47,154 nt of DNA from a virus. Of this stretch, positions 1-6,609 are shown in pieces. How positions within the stretch are numbered: position 1 is the stretch's first letter; every line of letters starts with the position of its first letter. The position numbers were made by a program, and so were the translations under genes. Location of the stretch: the IMG/VR virus record IMGVR_UViG_3300005618_000027, positions 1 to 47,154 of that record. One strand, 5' to 3'. The notes beneath the pieces were generated by a model. The model had not been told where the DNA came from. It did not search any database and saw only the letters and a program-made list of their open reading frames with translations.

Positions 1-234
1 AGGCACCAGCGGCAAGCGCGATGCAGTGCGGCACCAGGCACCAGTACCAGCGCCTAGGGTCCTGTAGTGGCACCAGCGGCACGCAAACGTCGCGGAGCTA
101 TGCCGATTAGTCGACCAGGCACGATAGCAACACGCGGCACCGTAGCGGTTGCTTGCCTGGTGATCACGCACCAGCAACACGCACCAGGCACCAGGCACCA
201 GCACGCGTGACACCAGGCTACGTGAGAGTACACA

Positions 235-251
235 TAGGTACTGTGACCAGG
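235..251 (+). repeat. 17-bp direct repeat, left copy
   Basis: TAGGTACTGTGACCAGG here is identical to the copy at 46215-46231. Across the joined ends the two copies bracket the last gene and the ACCAG repeat block. Confidence 0.6.
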
Positions 252-256
252 CAAGA

Positions 257-271
257 CTAGTTGACAAGTAG
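257..271. promoter_or_regulatory. TTGACAA-centred palindrome, candidate operator
   Basis: An imperfect inverted repeat, CTAxTTG-A-CAAxTAG, is centred on 264. It resembles the perfect palindromes at 4286-4298 and 10291-10303. It lies upstream of the first early genes. No good -10 box follows at normal spacing, so a promoter is not claimed. Confidence 0.35.
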
Positions 272-465
272 CCCATAGTGGGGCCTAGGTGACCAGCGGC
301 AAACATGCCGCTAGTGACCAGCGGCAAGCAAGCAACACGCACGCATAGCGACCAGCAAACACATGGTCGATGATGCGTACATGTGCGATGCCGAGGCGGC
401 GAAAATCCGCGGTTCACATGAATCTCAACCGAGCGCAACCCGCTCACAAACCAGGAAGGCAAGCA

Positions 466-858
466 ATGACACACACACAAACAGCCCTCGAAGCAACAGT
501 GTTGCAATCGCCCCCGTTTCTCACGGGATGGGGCAAGTTCAGCGAGATGCAAGGCAGCATCCGTGCGCTCATCATGGGGCGTCTAGTCAAACTGTCCAAG
601 ACCACCGTGGCGTCATACGACAGCGATTACTACCACGACGCAATGTGGCTCGCTGAGAACATCAACGATGCCGCAGCCGAGCAAGCAATCAACGGCGGGT
701 ACGTGTTTCACTTCAGTTTCGACAACTGTGGCACGTGGCTCTCGACGGACCCGTTGCTGGGTCTGGCACGAGAGGCCAAGTACACGTGCCGGCTGTATGC
801 AACAGGCGGCGAGTTCGGCAACTGGGCGTGGAACCTGGCGATCGTGGCAGCGTCATGA
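466..858 (+). CDS. Hypothetical early protein, 130 aa
   Basis: First gene of the rightward early region. The start at 466 is chosen because CAGGAAGG lies just upstream, while the longer reading frame has no ribosome site. The product is soluble, with no signal peptide or membrane segment and aromatic clusters near the C-terminus (WLST, GNWAWNL). No family is recognised. The stop overlaps the next start as ATGA, which suggests translational coupling. Its place at the head of the early genes suggests a host-takeover or regulatory role, but this is position only. Confidence 0.7.
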   Translation: MTHTQTALEATVLQSPPFLTGWGKFSEMQGSIRALIMGRLVKLSKTTVASYDSDYYHDAMWLAENINDAAAEQAINGGYVFHFSFDNCGTWLSTDPLLGLAREAKYTCRLYATGGEFGNWAWNLAIVAAS

Positions 859-989
859 TCGTGCACGTCGAGGACATCGCAGACATCGTTGCCACGTGGC
901 AAACGTGGGAGCGTGTCGACAGCATGGGCGGCTGGTGGGTAACCACGCACAGCACAGGTAGCAAGCAGTTCGTTCAAGACGACGACTGA
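855..989 (+). CDS. Small hypothetical protein, 44 aa
   Basis: The start overlaps the previous stop as ATGA, and the stop TGA forms the first bases of the first copy of the two-hairpin leader. The product is short, with an acidic end (QDDD) and a WWVTT core. No family is recognised. Coupling to the upstream gene is the main support for it being real. Confidence 0.55.
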   Translation: MIVHVEDIADIVATWQTWERVDSMGGWWVTTHSTGSKQFVQDDD

Positions 990-1079
990 CATGCTTACAG
1001 CGCACGAACGATGGAGGTCGTGCGTTGTGATGCGTGCCAATCACGGTACGTGCAATGCAACAGGAAAGGCAGCACACAC
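987..1079 (+). promoter_or_regulatory. Two-hairpin leader element, copy 1
   Basis: Begins with TGACATGC (including the stop of the gene before). Stem 1 pairs CGCACGA (1001-1007) with TCGTGCG (1018-1024). Then comes the conserved GATGCGTGCCA, in which CGTGCC (1033-1038) pairs with GGTACG (1045-1050), then a Shine-Dalgarno and a CA-rich spacer before the start at 1080. Stem 1 differs from the other copies but keeps its pairing. Confidence 0.6.
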
Positions 1080-1316
1080 ATGCTGTTCACACACATGCTC
1101 ATCGAGCAGGGACCAGTCGTCCCGACCGCCAGGCCCGCACAAGTCATCTTTGTGGGCGAGGATTACAACACACGGTTCAACGCTGTGCATGGCGACACGA
1201 TCATCGTCGTCATGAAGCCAGCGGGCGATGTCGTCGCACGCTGCAACGACATGGGCGGCGAGCCCGTGTACAACCCGTTCACGCTGATCAACACTTGCGA
1301 AGGTGTCGACTTCTGA
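1080..1316 (+). CDS. Hypothetical protein, 78 aa
   Basis: Preceded by the first copy of the two-hairpin leader and an AGGAAAGG ribosome site with a CACACA spacer, which sets the start at 1080. The same frame is open upstream through the leader and would encode a CxxC-containing stretch (RCDACQ), so a longer zinc-ribbon form is an alternative. The core contains a hydrophobic strand (DTIIVVMKP). No family is recognised. The stop overlaps the next start as TGATG. Confidence 0.6.
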   Translation: MLFTHMLIEQGPVVPTARPAQVIFVGEDYNTRFNAVHGDTIIVVMKPAGDVVARCNDMGGEPVYNPFTLINTCEGVDF

Positions 1317-1450
1317 TGAGCGCAACGCAGTACACACGGCCAGACGGCAGCACGTACATCGTGGCCCGCACGACGGCCGGCACGTATGTCGTCATCGGCG
1401 TGCCAGGTTCGTACCGCTTGAAGCGTGACGCGGTGGCTGCTGGCAAGTAG
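1316..1450 (+). CDS. Small hypothetical protein, 44 aa
   Basis: Starts inside the stop of the preceding gene (TGATG), so it is probably translated by re-initiation. The sequence has alternating short strands (STYIVART, TYVVIGV) and a basic end. No family is recognised. It ends just before a strong terminator, closing the first early operon. Confidence 0.55.
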   Translation: MSATQYTRPDGSTYIVARTTAGTYVVIGVPGSYRLKRDAVAAGK

Positions 1451-1476
1451 CATCGAGGCACGGCTAGTCGCACAAA

Positions 1477-1509
1477 GGCGCACAGATCATTTCGATCTGT
1501 GCGCCTTTT
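1477..1509 (+). terminator. Rho-independent terminator (GGCGCAC family)
   Basis: A perfect 12-bp stem, GGCGCACAGATC (1477-1488) with GATCTGTGCGCC (1494-1505), has a 5-nt loop and is followed by TTTTG. The outer half of the stem is shared with terminators at 3753, 5902 and 47083. Confidence 0.85.
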
Positions 1510-1532
1510 GCGCGTCTACCGTGACGTTGGGC

Positions 1533-1589
1533 GTTGGCGACACGCGTGCTGGGCTTGAGTCACGTCGTGCAGGTCAGCGTGTCACCAAC
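1533..1589 (+). promoter_or_regulatory. Long hairpin upstream of the clamp gene
   Basis: GTTGGCGACACGC (1533-1545) pairs with GCGTGTCACCAAC (1577-1589) at 12 of 13 positions around a 31-nt loop. There is no T-run, so it is not a terminator. It lies 120 bp before the sliding clamp start and may be a leader structure or a protein-binding site. Confidence 0.45.
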
Positions 1590-1709
1590 ACACGCACAGT
1601 AGCACACGCACACATGCAACACAATGGCGAACAGATACTTGACAGTCATGAGACAGTCTGCTCAGCAAGGCAACGACTCCCGTTGCACCAATGGAAGGAC
1701 ACACACGCA

Positions 1710-2465
1710 ATGGAACTGTTCAACACACGTGAGATCGAGGGCGCAACACTTGCCGTCGATCCGAGAATGTTGCAAGGTGCGGCACTGTTCGCATCGAGCG
1801 AAACGGCAGCGAGGCCGATACTCGCAAGCGTTGCAGTCTGCTTCAACAAGGCAGACGTTGCCAGCGGCACCATCGTGCCGTTCGCATACGTAGCAACCGA
1901 CAGCTACCGGCTCGCAGTCGTCGGTGGTGTTGCCAAGCACAGCCCGATGGAGCTGCGCAACGCAGTGTGCATCGATGCCGACGTGCAGTACGTGCTGCTC
2001 AGCGTGGCAGACATCGCCAAGCTGAAAGTGACTCGCACGACACAGTTCGCCACGGTGGCGATCCAGGGCGGCGCAACGTACAGCAACGTCACGACAACGA
2101 CGTTCAAAGGCTGGACTGGTGGCGCAAGCGGGCTCGCAGAGATGACCCCGGCAAGCCGTCGCTCGTACACAGACCAGACCAGCATCGGCACGCTGGTCGA
2201 CGGCGAGTATCCGCAGTTGCGCAGCATCCTGCCCGAGCAGGAGCCGAACCTGTACGGGGTGCCGCACTTGTGCTTCAATCCGAAGTACATGGCGACGTAC
2301 CATGCGTTCAGCAAGCTGTTCAACAAAGACGGCGACACGCCACTGGTGTTGCGTGGTGCTGGCAGCGAGCTGAAGCCCGCAATCTGGACGATCCGCGAAG
2401 GCGACGACGCACAGTTGTTGTCGCTGCTGATGCCAGTGCGCAAGACCGAAATCGGGGAGTGGTGA
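1710..2465 (+). CDS. DnaN-like DNA polymerase sliding clamp, 251 aa
   Basis: Resembles the bacterial beta clamp, a ring that tethers the replicative polymerase to DNA. Visible support: ATDSYRLAVV (about residues 68-77), like the family's ATDGHRLA motif, and a C-terminal LLMPVRK, like the beta clamp's closing MPxR motif. At 251 aa it is shorter than the usual ~370 aa, as phage clamps often are. The start at 1710 is set by GGAAGG and a CA-rich spacer; the longer frame upstream runs through a hairpin and a terminator. It is followed by a coupled gene (TGATG). No phage DNA polymerase was recognised in the window, so it probably works with host Pol III; it could also act as a decoy. Family call fairly confident, partner inferred. 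Confidence 0.75.
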   Translation: MELFNTREIEGATLAVDPRMLQGAALFASSETAARPILASVAVCFNKADVASGTIVPFAYVATDSYRLAVVGGVAKHSPMELRNAVCIDADVQYVLLSVADIAKLKVTRTTQFATVAIQGGATYSNVTTTTFKGWTGGASGLAEMTPASRRSYTDQTSIGTLVDGEYPQLRSILPEQEPNLYGVPHLCFNPKYMATYHAFSKLFNKDGDTPLVLRGAGSELKPAIWTIREGDDAQLLSLLMPVRKTEIGEW

Positions 2466-2878
2466 TGAACGATCACATTCTGGCGAGATACGCAAAGTGG
2501 GAGCGTCGGCGTGGTGCGATCAGCCGACTCGAAGGGTTCCGACCGGGCAGCATCGCACCGCGGCACTGGGAACAGAGCGACGACAACGCCGTGGACCTGA
2601 TGCACGAGGCGATGAACGTCATCGCTGAAGTGCAGCAGTGCTTCACCCGCTACAACGAGCACATGAGCGGCATGGCACCGGCCGTGTCGTGCAGCGAGGC
2701 CGAGGCCATGTACGAGGCGATGCAGCTCGTCGGTGCCGATGACGTTGCCGAGTCGTTCATGCTCGACCACGCCATGAGCGATGACGACGAGGGCGACCAG
2801 CACGAGGTTGTGTACTCGTCATACGGCACGCAGCGGCCAGTTGGCTGGAAGCAGCGCGTCGTCGGCACGCTGGAATGA
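2465..2878 (+). CDS. Hypothetical protein, 137 aa
   Basis: Coupled to the clamp gene by a TGATG overlap. The product is acidic in its C-terminal half (MSDDDEGDQHE) and mainly helical, with no membrane segment. No family is recognised. Its place right behind the clamp suggests a replication-linked role, but that is context only. Its stop is the first codon of the second two-hairpin leader. Confidence 0.65.
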   Translation: MNDHILARYAKWERRRGAISRLEGFRPGSIAPRHWEQSDDNAVDLMHEAMNVIAEVQQCFTRYNEHMSGMAPAVSCSEAEAMYEAMQLVGADDVAESFMLDHAMSDDDEGDQHEVVYSSYGTQRPVGWKQRVVGTLE

Positions 2879-2962
2879 CATGCCCGCAGCACACAAGCAC
2901 GCAGCTTGTGTGTTGCGATGCGTGCCAATTCGGGTACGTACAAGCAGGGAGATACACACACA
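2876..2962 (+). promoter_or_regulatory. Two-hairpin leader element, copy 2
   Basis: Begins TGACATGCCCGCAGC. Stem 1 is a perfect 9-bp helix, CACACAAGC (2890-2898) with GCTTGTGTG (2904-2912), closed by a 5-nt loop. The conserved GATGCGTGCCA follows, with CGTGCC (2921-2926) pairing GGTACG (2933-2938). A CAGGGAG ribosome site and CA-rich spacer lead to the start at 2963. Confidence 0.65.
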
Positions 2963-3169
2963 ATGAGCGCAGCAATCGAGGTACTACAGGATGCGGTTGG
3001 CGAGACCAACGAGCGCATCGAGGACATCAAGCGCACCATCGCCGGCCACGAGGCGACGTTGCTGGCAACGCACGAGGCGATCGAGGCACAGCGTGCCGAC
3101 ATGGCCGATCTGCAAGAGCAGCACAAAGAGCTGGTCGTGGCAATCATCAAGCTGGGCGTCGCATCATGA
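2963..3169 (+). CDS. Small coiled-coil protein, 68 aa
   Basis: Almost the whole product is a predicted coiled coil rich in E, A, L and I (for example NERIEDIK, RADMADLQEQHKEL). The start follows GGGAG and a CA-rich spacer at the end of the second two-hairpin leader. No family is recognised. Overlaps the next gene as ATGA. Could oligomerise or bind a partner protein. Confidence 0.7.
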   Translation: MSAAIEVLQDAVGETNERIEDIKRTIAGHEATLLATHEAIEAQRADMADLQEQHKELVVAIIKLGVAS

Positions 3170-3360
3170 CGGAGCGACTTGCATCGTTTCTCAAGGTGCA
3201 CGACGTGATCGAGCGTGACGGCATCGACGTAAGAATCGAAACGCTGCGCTACACGGCATCGGGCGTGGTTGTCATCGAAGTTCAGTCGAACAACCCCGCA
3301 GGCCCGACCGGACGGTGGGAGTACATGCTGCCGCCCGACGAGCTGGTGGTGATCAAGTGA
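3166..3360 (+). CDS. Small hypothetical protein, 64 aa
   Basis: Coupled to its neighbours by ATGA and GTGA overlaps in a run of four tiny genes. The pattern of short strands (VDVRIETL, GVVVIEVQS, WEYML) suggests a compact beta fold. No family is recognised. Confidence 0.6.
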   Translation: MTERLASFLKVHDVIERDGIDVRIETLRYTASGVVVIEVQSNNPAGPTGRWEYMLPPDELVVIK

Positions 3361-3536
3361 CGCAGTGGTTGCTGGAAGGCAGCTACGGCACGTTTGAAAT
3401 CAAGCGTGTCGTGGAGGCTGACACCAGGCAACAGGCATACGAGCAGACCGGCATCAAGACCACGCTTGAGGATGCCGGCTGGACCGTGAGCGACATCGAC
3501 GGCGAAGATTGGTCGATCACGAAGGTGCGATCATGA
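3357..3536 (+). CDS. Small hypothetical protein, 59 aa
   Basis: GTG start overlapping the previous stop (GTGA), chosen over an upstream ATG that would overlap more. The product is acidic, with FEIKRVVEAD and DGEDWSITKV segments. The pattern of a strand, a helix with an AYEQTG turn and a final strand is common in small phage proteins of unknown function. Confidence 0.55.
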   Translation: MTQWLLEGSYGTFEIKRVVEADTRQQAYEQTGIKTTLEDAGWTVSDIDGEDWSITKVRS

Positions 3537-3736
3537 CACGCATCACATTCCACGTGTCGATGGACACTGACGGCGATGCCGACGAGCTGGCACGCAGCTT
3601 CGAGCAGTACATCTCGACACCAGGCCCGCAAGACCTTGGGTTCCTCAGCGACTACGCACGTGACGGTGTGTACTCAATCGCATCGGGCTACGAGGGGCCG
3701 TTTGTCGAGAGCATCGGTGTCGTTCGCACGAGCTAA
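3533..3736 (+). CDS. Small hypothetical protein, 67 aa
   Basis: Starts within the preceding stop (ATGA) and ends 16 bp before a strong terminator, so it closes the second early operon. Acidic product with an aromatic C-terminal half (DYARDGVYSIASGYEGPF). No family is recognised. Confidence 0.6.
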   Translation: MTRITFHVSMDTDGDADELARSFEQYISTPGPQDLGFLSDYARDGVYSIASGYEGPFVESIGVVRTS

Positions 3737-3752
3737 CAGCAAGCAAGCAAAA

Positions 3753-3786
3753 GGCGCACATGGACTCCCTTCCATGTGCGCCTTTT
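3753..3786. terminator. Terminator between convergent genes (GGCGCAC family)
   Basis: A perfect 12-bp stem, GGCGCACATGGA (3753-3764) with TCCATGTGCGCC (3771-3782), is followed by TTTT; on the other strand AAAA precedes the stem, so it can work both ways. It separates the rightward gene ending at 3736 from the leftward gene ending at 3810. Confidence 0.85.
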
Positions 3787-3809
3787 GCGCGTCTACAGGC
3801 GTGTTATGG

Positions 3810-4148
3810 CTAACTGCGCGTCGGGGATGATTGCGACGCAAATGCCTGCTTGACGATCGGCGCGATCAGATGCGGGTTTGCTTGCAAGTGGCCGATGACC
3901 TGTTGCGTGGTTTGGGCAACGATCTGGCGTTGCATGCTTGCGAACAGTTGCATCTCGGTGACTTCACGTGCGGTCTGCAACGTGGCCTGGGCGAGATTCC
4001 AGTACGCACGTGCGTACTCCTTGCCGGACGTGTCGATGCCGGGAAGCATCTGCTCACTGAACAGCGAGTCGAACGTCACCTGAGGGCGCGTGTCTGACTG
4101 CGCGTACTGAACCTGCTTCTCATCTTGCGCTGTTTGCGTATCGGGCAT
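3810..4148 (-). CDS. Lone leftward early gene, 112 aa, unknown
   Basis: The only leftward gene inside the 16-kb rightward early region. The start at 4148 is set by a strong AAGGAG eight bases upstream; the longer frame lacks one. The product is Gln- and Ala-rich and mostly helical (ATLQTAREVTEMQLFASMQ, QTTQQVIGHLQAN), with no membrane segment. Upstream there is a possible -10 (TACTGT at 4198-4193) but no clear -35, and a small hairpin (GCAGAC/GTCTGC) at 4169-4188. It ends at a bidirectional terminator. A leftward gene in an early region can be an immunity or lysogeny gene, but no DNA-binding motif is evident. Confidence 0.65.
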   Translation of the reverse strand: MPDTQTAQDEKQVQYAQSDTRPQVTFDSLFSEQMLPGIDTSGKEYARAYWNLAQATLQTAREVTEMQLFASMQRQIVAQTTQQVIGHLQANPHLIAPIVKQAFASQSSPTRS

Positions 4149-4285
4149 GGGCGACTCCTTCGTGTAAGGCAGACAGGTTGTTGTCTGCGTGAACAGTATG
4201 CGCACAGATGCGCGACACACGCAAGAGCGTACACGCATGCCTACACGCACAGGGGATTACGTGTGCCGCACAGATACATCACAAA

Positions 4286-4298
4286 GACTTGACAAGTC
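4286..4298. promoter_or_regulatory. Perfect 13-bp palindrome, candidate operator
   Basis: GACTTG-A-CAAGTC contains a TTGACA box and lies 62 bp upstream of the DUF932 gene, in the divergent intergenic region. It matches the palindrome at 10291-10303 in its inner 11 bases. The -10 box for a TTGACA promoter here is poor. Confidence 0.45.
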
Positions 4299-4360
4299 AA
4301 TTAGAGTTATGGCTGTTAGTCGGCAACAACGCCGCAACAAACAGGAAGCAGTACACACAC

Positions 4361-5434
4361 ATGAGTATCTACCAACAGATCGAGCTGAACGACGGCGTAG
4401 TCACCGGGTTCCTCGATGAGAAGATCAAGGCGTGGCACCAGGGCGGCATCGACAGTGCCGAGCTGGTTCGGCTAGGGCGTGCGTTCAACGGCCCGGTCCC
4501 CGCAGACGTGGCGGCTCGCCTCGTGGCATGGGAACCGATCATCGTTGAGCTGCCCGGTATCACGGACATCAACGGCGAGTTCTACACGCTGCCCAACAGG
4601 TTGTCGCAGTTCGTCGCCAACCCGAACAGCATGGAAATCGTCAACGTTGCCGGCAGTGGCTACGACGCACGGTTGCACATCACGTTCCAAGAGCTGATCC
4701 AAGCGGTTCTCGACAACAACGGGCTGATCGCATCGGCCGGTTGCCTCGGTGACGGGGCGCACATGTTCGTGTCGTTCCGAGCTGGCGATGGGCAGACCAT
4801 CGGCGGCGAGTGGGGCGGGGCAGTGCCGCTGGTCAACCTCACGGCGAGCTTGACTGGTGCGCTCAAGAACACGCTGCACACCAGCAGCACCCTGATCGTC
4901 TGCGACAACACAGCGAACCATTCGGTGCGCACCGCGACGAACAGCATCGGCGTCAAGCGCACCAAGAACGCAGCGTCGAAGCTGAACGTCACCAGCATTC
5001 GTGAAGCACTCGACGTGGCATTCGCTGACACGTTGGAGCTGGTTGCCGAGTTCGAGCGCATGGCCAACATGCCAGCGGACGAGGGCATGCTCAGCATCGT
5101 GCTGAACATGTGGAAGCCGATTCCCAACGACAAGGGCCGTGCGCAGACAATCGCCAAGAATCAGCACGCTGACTTCATGCGGTTGTTCAACACGGACCCC
5201 CGCAACGTGTTCGGCAAGTCGGTTGCTGGTCTGCTGCAAACCCACAACACGTGGGCTCACTGGGAGCAGGGCATGCGAGGCTTCGCTGATGTCAAGGGCA
5301 TCGTGCCCGTCACGGCGAGGCTTGACCGCATGGCAATGCGCACAGGTGCCGGCGACGTGGAGAGGGAAGATGCCAAGTTCATGCAGATCATCGCCAGCGA
5401 GTACCCCGAGCTGGCACTGGTCGTAGCGAGCTGA
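4361..5434 (+). CDS. DUF932 phage/plasmid-like protein, 357 aa
   Basis: Resembles the DUF932 (phage/plasmid-like, TIGR03299) family, common in actinobacterial and other phages and plasmids, with no established function. Supporting features are length, the NRLSQFVANP region, the central SFRAGDG..WGGAVPLVNLTASLTGALKNTLHTSSTLIVCDNT core and the helical second half with VKRTKNAASKLNVTSIREAL (family-like pattern, by eye). The start at 4361 is set by CAGGAAG and a CACACAC spacer. Upstream lies a TTGACAA palindrome. The gene ends at the third two-hairpin leader. Members are often highly expressed early; a role in replication or recombination is only suggested by context. Confidence 0.65.
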   Translation: MSIYQQIELNDGVVTGFLDEKIKAWHQGGIDSAELVRLGRAFNGPVPADVAARLVAWEPIIVELPGITDINGEFYTLPNRLSQFVANPNSMEIVNVAGSGYDARLHITFQELIQAVLDNNGLIASAGCLGDGAHMFVSFRAGDGQTIGGEWGGAVPLVNLTASLTGALKNTLHTSSTLIVCDNTANHSVRTATNSIGVKRTKNAASKLNVTSIREALDVAFADTLELVAEFERMANMPADEGMLSIVLNMWKPIPNDKGRAQTIAKNQHADFMRLFNTDPRNVFGKSVAGLLQTHNTWAHWEQGMRGFADVKGIVPVTARLDRMAMRTGAGDVEREDAKFMQIIASEYPELALVVAS

Positions 5435-5545
5435 CATGCCCGCAGCGCACAACGGCGTTCTAACCCTGCGCTTACCTAGGCAGGTCTACCGTTGTGCGTT
5501 GCGATGCGTGCCATCCGGCATTAGCTGAAGCAGGGAGATACACAC
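5432..5545 (+). promoter_or_regulatory. Two-hairpin leader element, copy 3
   Basis: Begins TGACATGCCCGCAGC like copy 2. Stem 1 is 10 bp, CGCACAACGG (5446-5455) with CCGTTGTGCG (5489-5498). Its larger loop can hold an inner stem (CCTGC/GCAGG). GATGCGTGCCA follows, with a shorter second stem TGCC (5509-5512)/GGCA (5517-5520), then CAGGGAG and a CA spacer to the start at 5546. Confidence 0.6.
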
Positions 5546-5896
5546 ATGGCACACGAATACGCCACGGACCATCGCTGGTCCCCAACCGCGTCGGGTGCAA
5601 CCCCGCCCGACGACGCACCTGCCGTGTACACGGCACGGTGGATCGACTACGGCACACATGCCGACGTGGTGCACGACCGCGGCGGCTTCGCCTTTGACGA
5701 GCAGTCCGCAGTCGACCGGCTCATTGACGAGCTGAACGAGGTTCGTGCGCACCACGACATCGCAGACATGCCGCGTGACGTGACGCACCAGCTCATCCAG
5801 TCCGACACGTTGGTGATGTTTGGCCGGCGTGCGGGCGGGTACGTATACGTTTGCGCCTGGCAGCCGGCTGGGACGCAACCGAGCGCAACCGAATGA
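5546..5896 (+). CDS. Hypothetical protein, 116 aa
   Basis: Preceded by the third two-hairpin leader; the ribosome site is CAGGGAG with a CA-rich spacer. The product has an acidic helical middle (DRLIDELNEVRAHHDIADM) and a C-terminal beta-like stretch (GGYVYVCAWQ). No family is recognised. Ends just before a terminator, so it is probably expressed with the DUF932 gene or alone. Confidence 0.65.
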   Translation: MAHEYATDHRWSPTASGATPPDDAPAVYTARWIDYGTHADVVHDRGGFAFDEQSAVDRLIDELNEVRAHHDIADMPRDVTHQLIQSDTLVMFGRRAGGYVYVCAWQPAGTQPSATE

Positions 5897-5901
5897 ACAC
5901 T

Positions 5902-5937
5902 CAGTGCGCACAGACCATCAATCTGTGCGCACTGTTT
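5902..5937 (+). terminator. Terminator-like hairpin
   Basis: A perfect 13-bp stem, CAGTGCGCACAGA (5902-5914) with TCTGTGCGCACTG (5922-5934), is followed by TTTGTGT, a weaker T-run than the other terminators. The GTGCGCAC core relates it to the GGCGCAC family. Confidence 0.65.
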
Positions 5938-5949
5938 GTGTAATAGACA

Positions 5950-5989
5950 TTGACTATCCCCATACGTTACACGTACAGTATGTAACGTA
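5950..5989 (+). promoter_or_regulatory. Promoter with overlapping palindromic operator
   Basis: TTGACT (5950-5955), 18 bp, TACAGT (5974-5979). A perfect inverted repeat, TACGTTAC (5963-5970) and GTAACGTA (5982-5989), straddles the -10 box. It lies directly upstream of a winged-helix gene, so autoregulation is likely. The sequence TTACACGTnnAGTATG within it recurs at 19171 before the tail-fibre operon. Confidence 0.6.
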
Positions 5990-6031
5990 GACCAAGACCC
6001 CGTTTACAACAACCAAAGGACAAACCCCAGC

Positions 6032-6394
6032 ATGAAGGAATCACAGTACGGCCCACAGTTCGAGCAGATTGTTCGAGATGCAGGCGAGGAAGGCATCTCA
6101 GCGGGCGACATTCACGAACAGGTGCAGTCGTCCCGCCAAGCGGTCTACGGATGGATTCGCAAGAACCAAGCGCACCTGCGCAAGGTTGGCGAGTCGACCC
6201 GTGGCGGCGTCATGTACCGATGGGTCGACCAGTCCATCGCTACCGTCAAGCGCAACGGCAAGGCCAAGCCCGCTGCGAGTGAAGGCGTCGAGGTTGGCAC
6301 CGTGTTCACCGTGACACGGTTGCGGTTCGTCAACGGTCACATGTGGGCGACGCTCACCAGTGACCACGCTGAAGTCGAAGCCGAGTTGTCGTGA
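6032..6394 (+). CDS. Winged-helix DNA-binding protein, candidate regulator, 120 aa
   Basis: The N-terminal ~60 residues read as a winged helix-turn-helix: EQIVRDAGEEGISAGDIHEQV, then SSRQAVYGWIRKN as likely recognition helix, then a wing ending in GGVMYRWV. The C-terminal half (VFTVTRLRFVNGHMWATL) looks like a small beta domain. The start follows AAAGGA. The promoter just upstream carries a perfect inverted repeat over the -10 box, so the protein probably represses its own operon and may act as a phage repressor or Cro-like switch; this is inference. Coupled by GTGA to two small genes. Other roles, such as an anti-host factor, cannot be excluded. Confidence 0.65.
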   Translation: MKESQYGPQFEQIVRDAGEEGISAGDIHEQVQSSRQAVYGWIRKNQAHLRKVGESTRGGVMYRWVDQSIATVKRNGKAKPAASEGVEVGTVFTVTRLRFVNGHMWATLTSDHAEVEAELS

Positions 6395-6609
6395 TCATCG
6401 ACACCAACCGGCCACGATCGGGACAGCGCCCGAGCACCCGTGTCGGCTGCAACGTCACCACGACCGTCCCCGTGGGCGACGTGGCAGCCGGCACCGTGTG
6501 CGTGTACATGGGCATGGACGAAGTACCAGGGTGGCACCGACTCGTCACGCTTGACGGCATCGAGCTGCGCAAGCTGTTCGGCCGTGAGTTCATCGAGACG
6601 CAACCGTGA
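6391..6609 (+). CDS. Small hypothetical protein, 72 aa
   Basis: GTG start overlapping the previous stop (GTGA) in the regulator operon. The product looks mainly beta: VGCNVTTTVPVGDVAAGTVCVYMG, then a helix at IELRKLFGREF. No family is recognised. Coupling suggests it works with the regulator. Confidence 0.55.
   Translation: MIIDTNRPRSGQRPSTRVGCNVTTTVPVGDVAAGTVCVYMGMDEVPGWHRLVTLDGIELRKLFGREFIETQP

Larger units (their letters stand above)
1..465. repeat. Non-coding ACCAG-repeat region at left end
   Basis: No convincing gene is seen before 466. The pentamer ACCAG occurs about 15 times here, mostly as GGCACCAG or ACCAGCGGCA; the decamer ACCAGCGGCA lies at 5, 72, 292 and 317, and again at 47088. 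GGCACCAG units are tandem at about 31-45 and 180-200. The right end of the window carries the same repeats, so in a circular or concatemeric molecule they form one block. By analogy with other phages this could be a replication origin, a packaging site or a partition-like site; which one cannot be told from sequence alone. Confidence 0.6.

Noticed and set aside
257-289. Early promoter TTGACA at 261
   Set aside because: No TANNNT box lies at 16-19 bp spacing, so it was kept only as a palindrome.
1662-2803. Leftward frames of 277 and 299 aa
   Set aside because: Both are shadows of the clamp gene and its neighbour, Cys/His-rich without any family pattern.
4472-5452. Leftward 326-aa frame
   Set aside because: It is a shadow of the DUF932 gene, which has the ribosome site and family resemblance.
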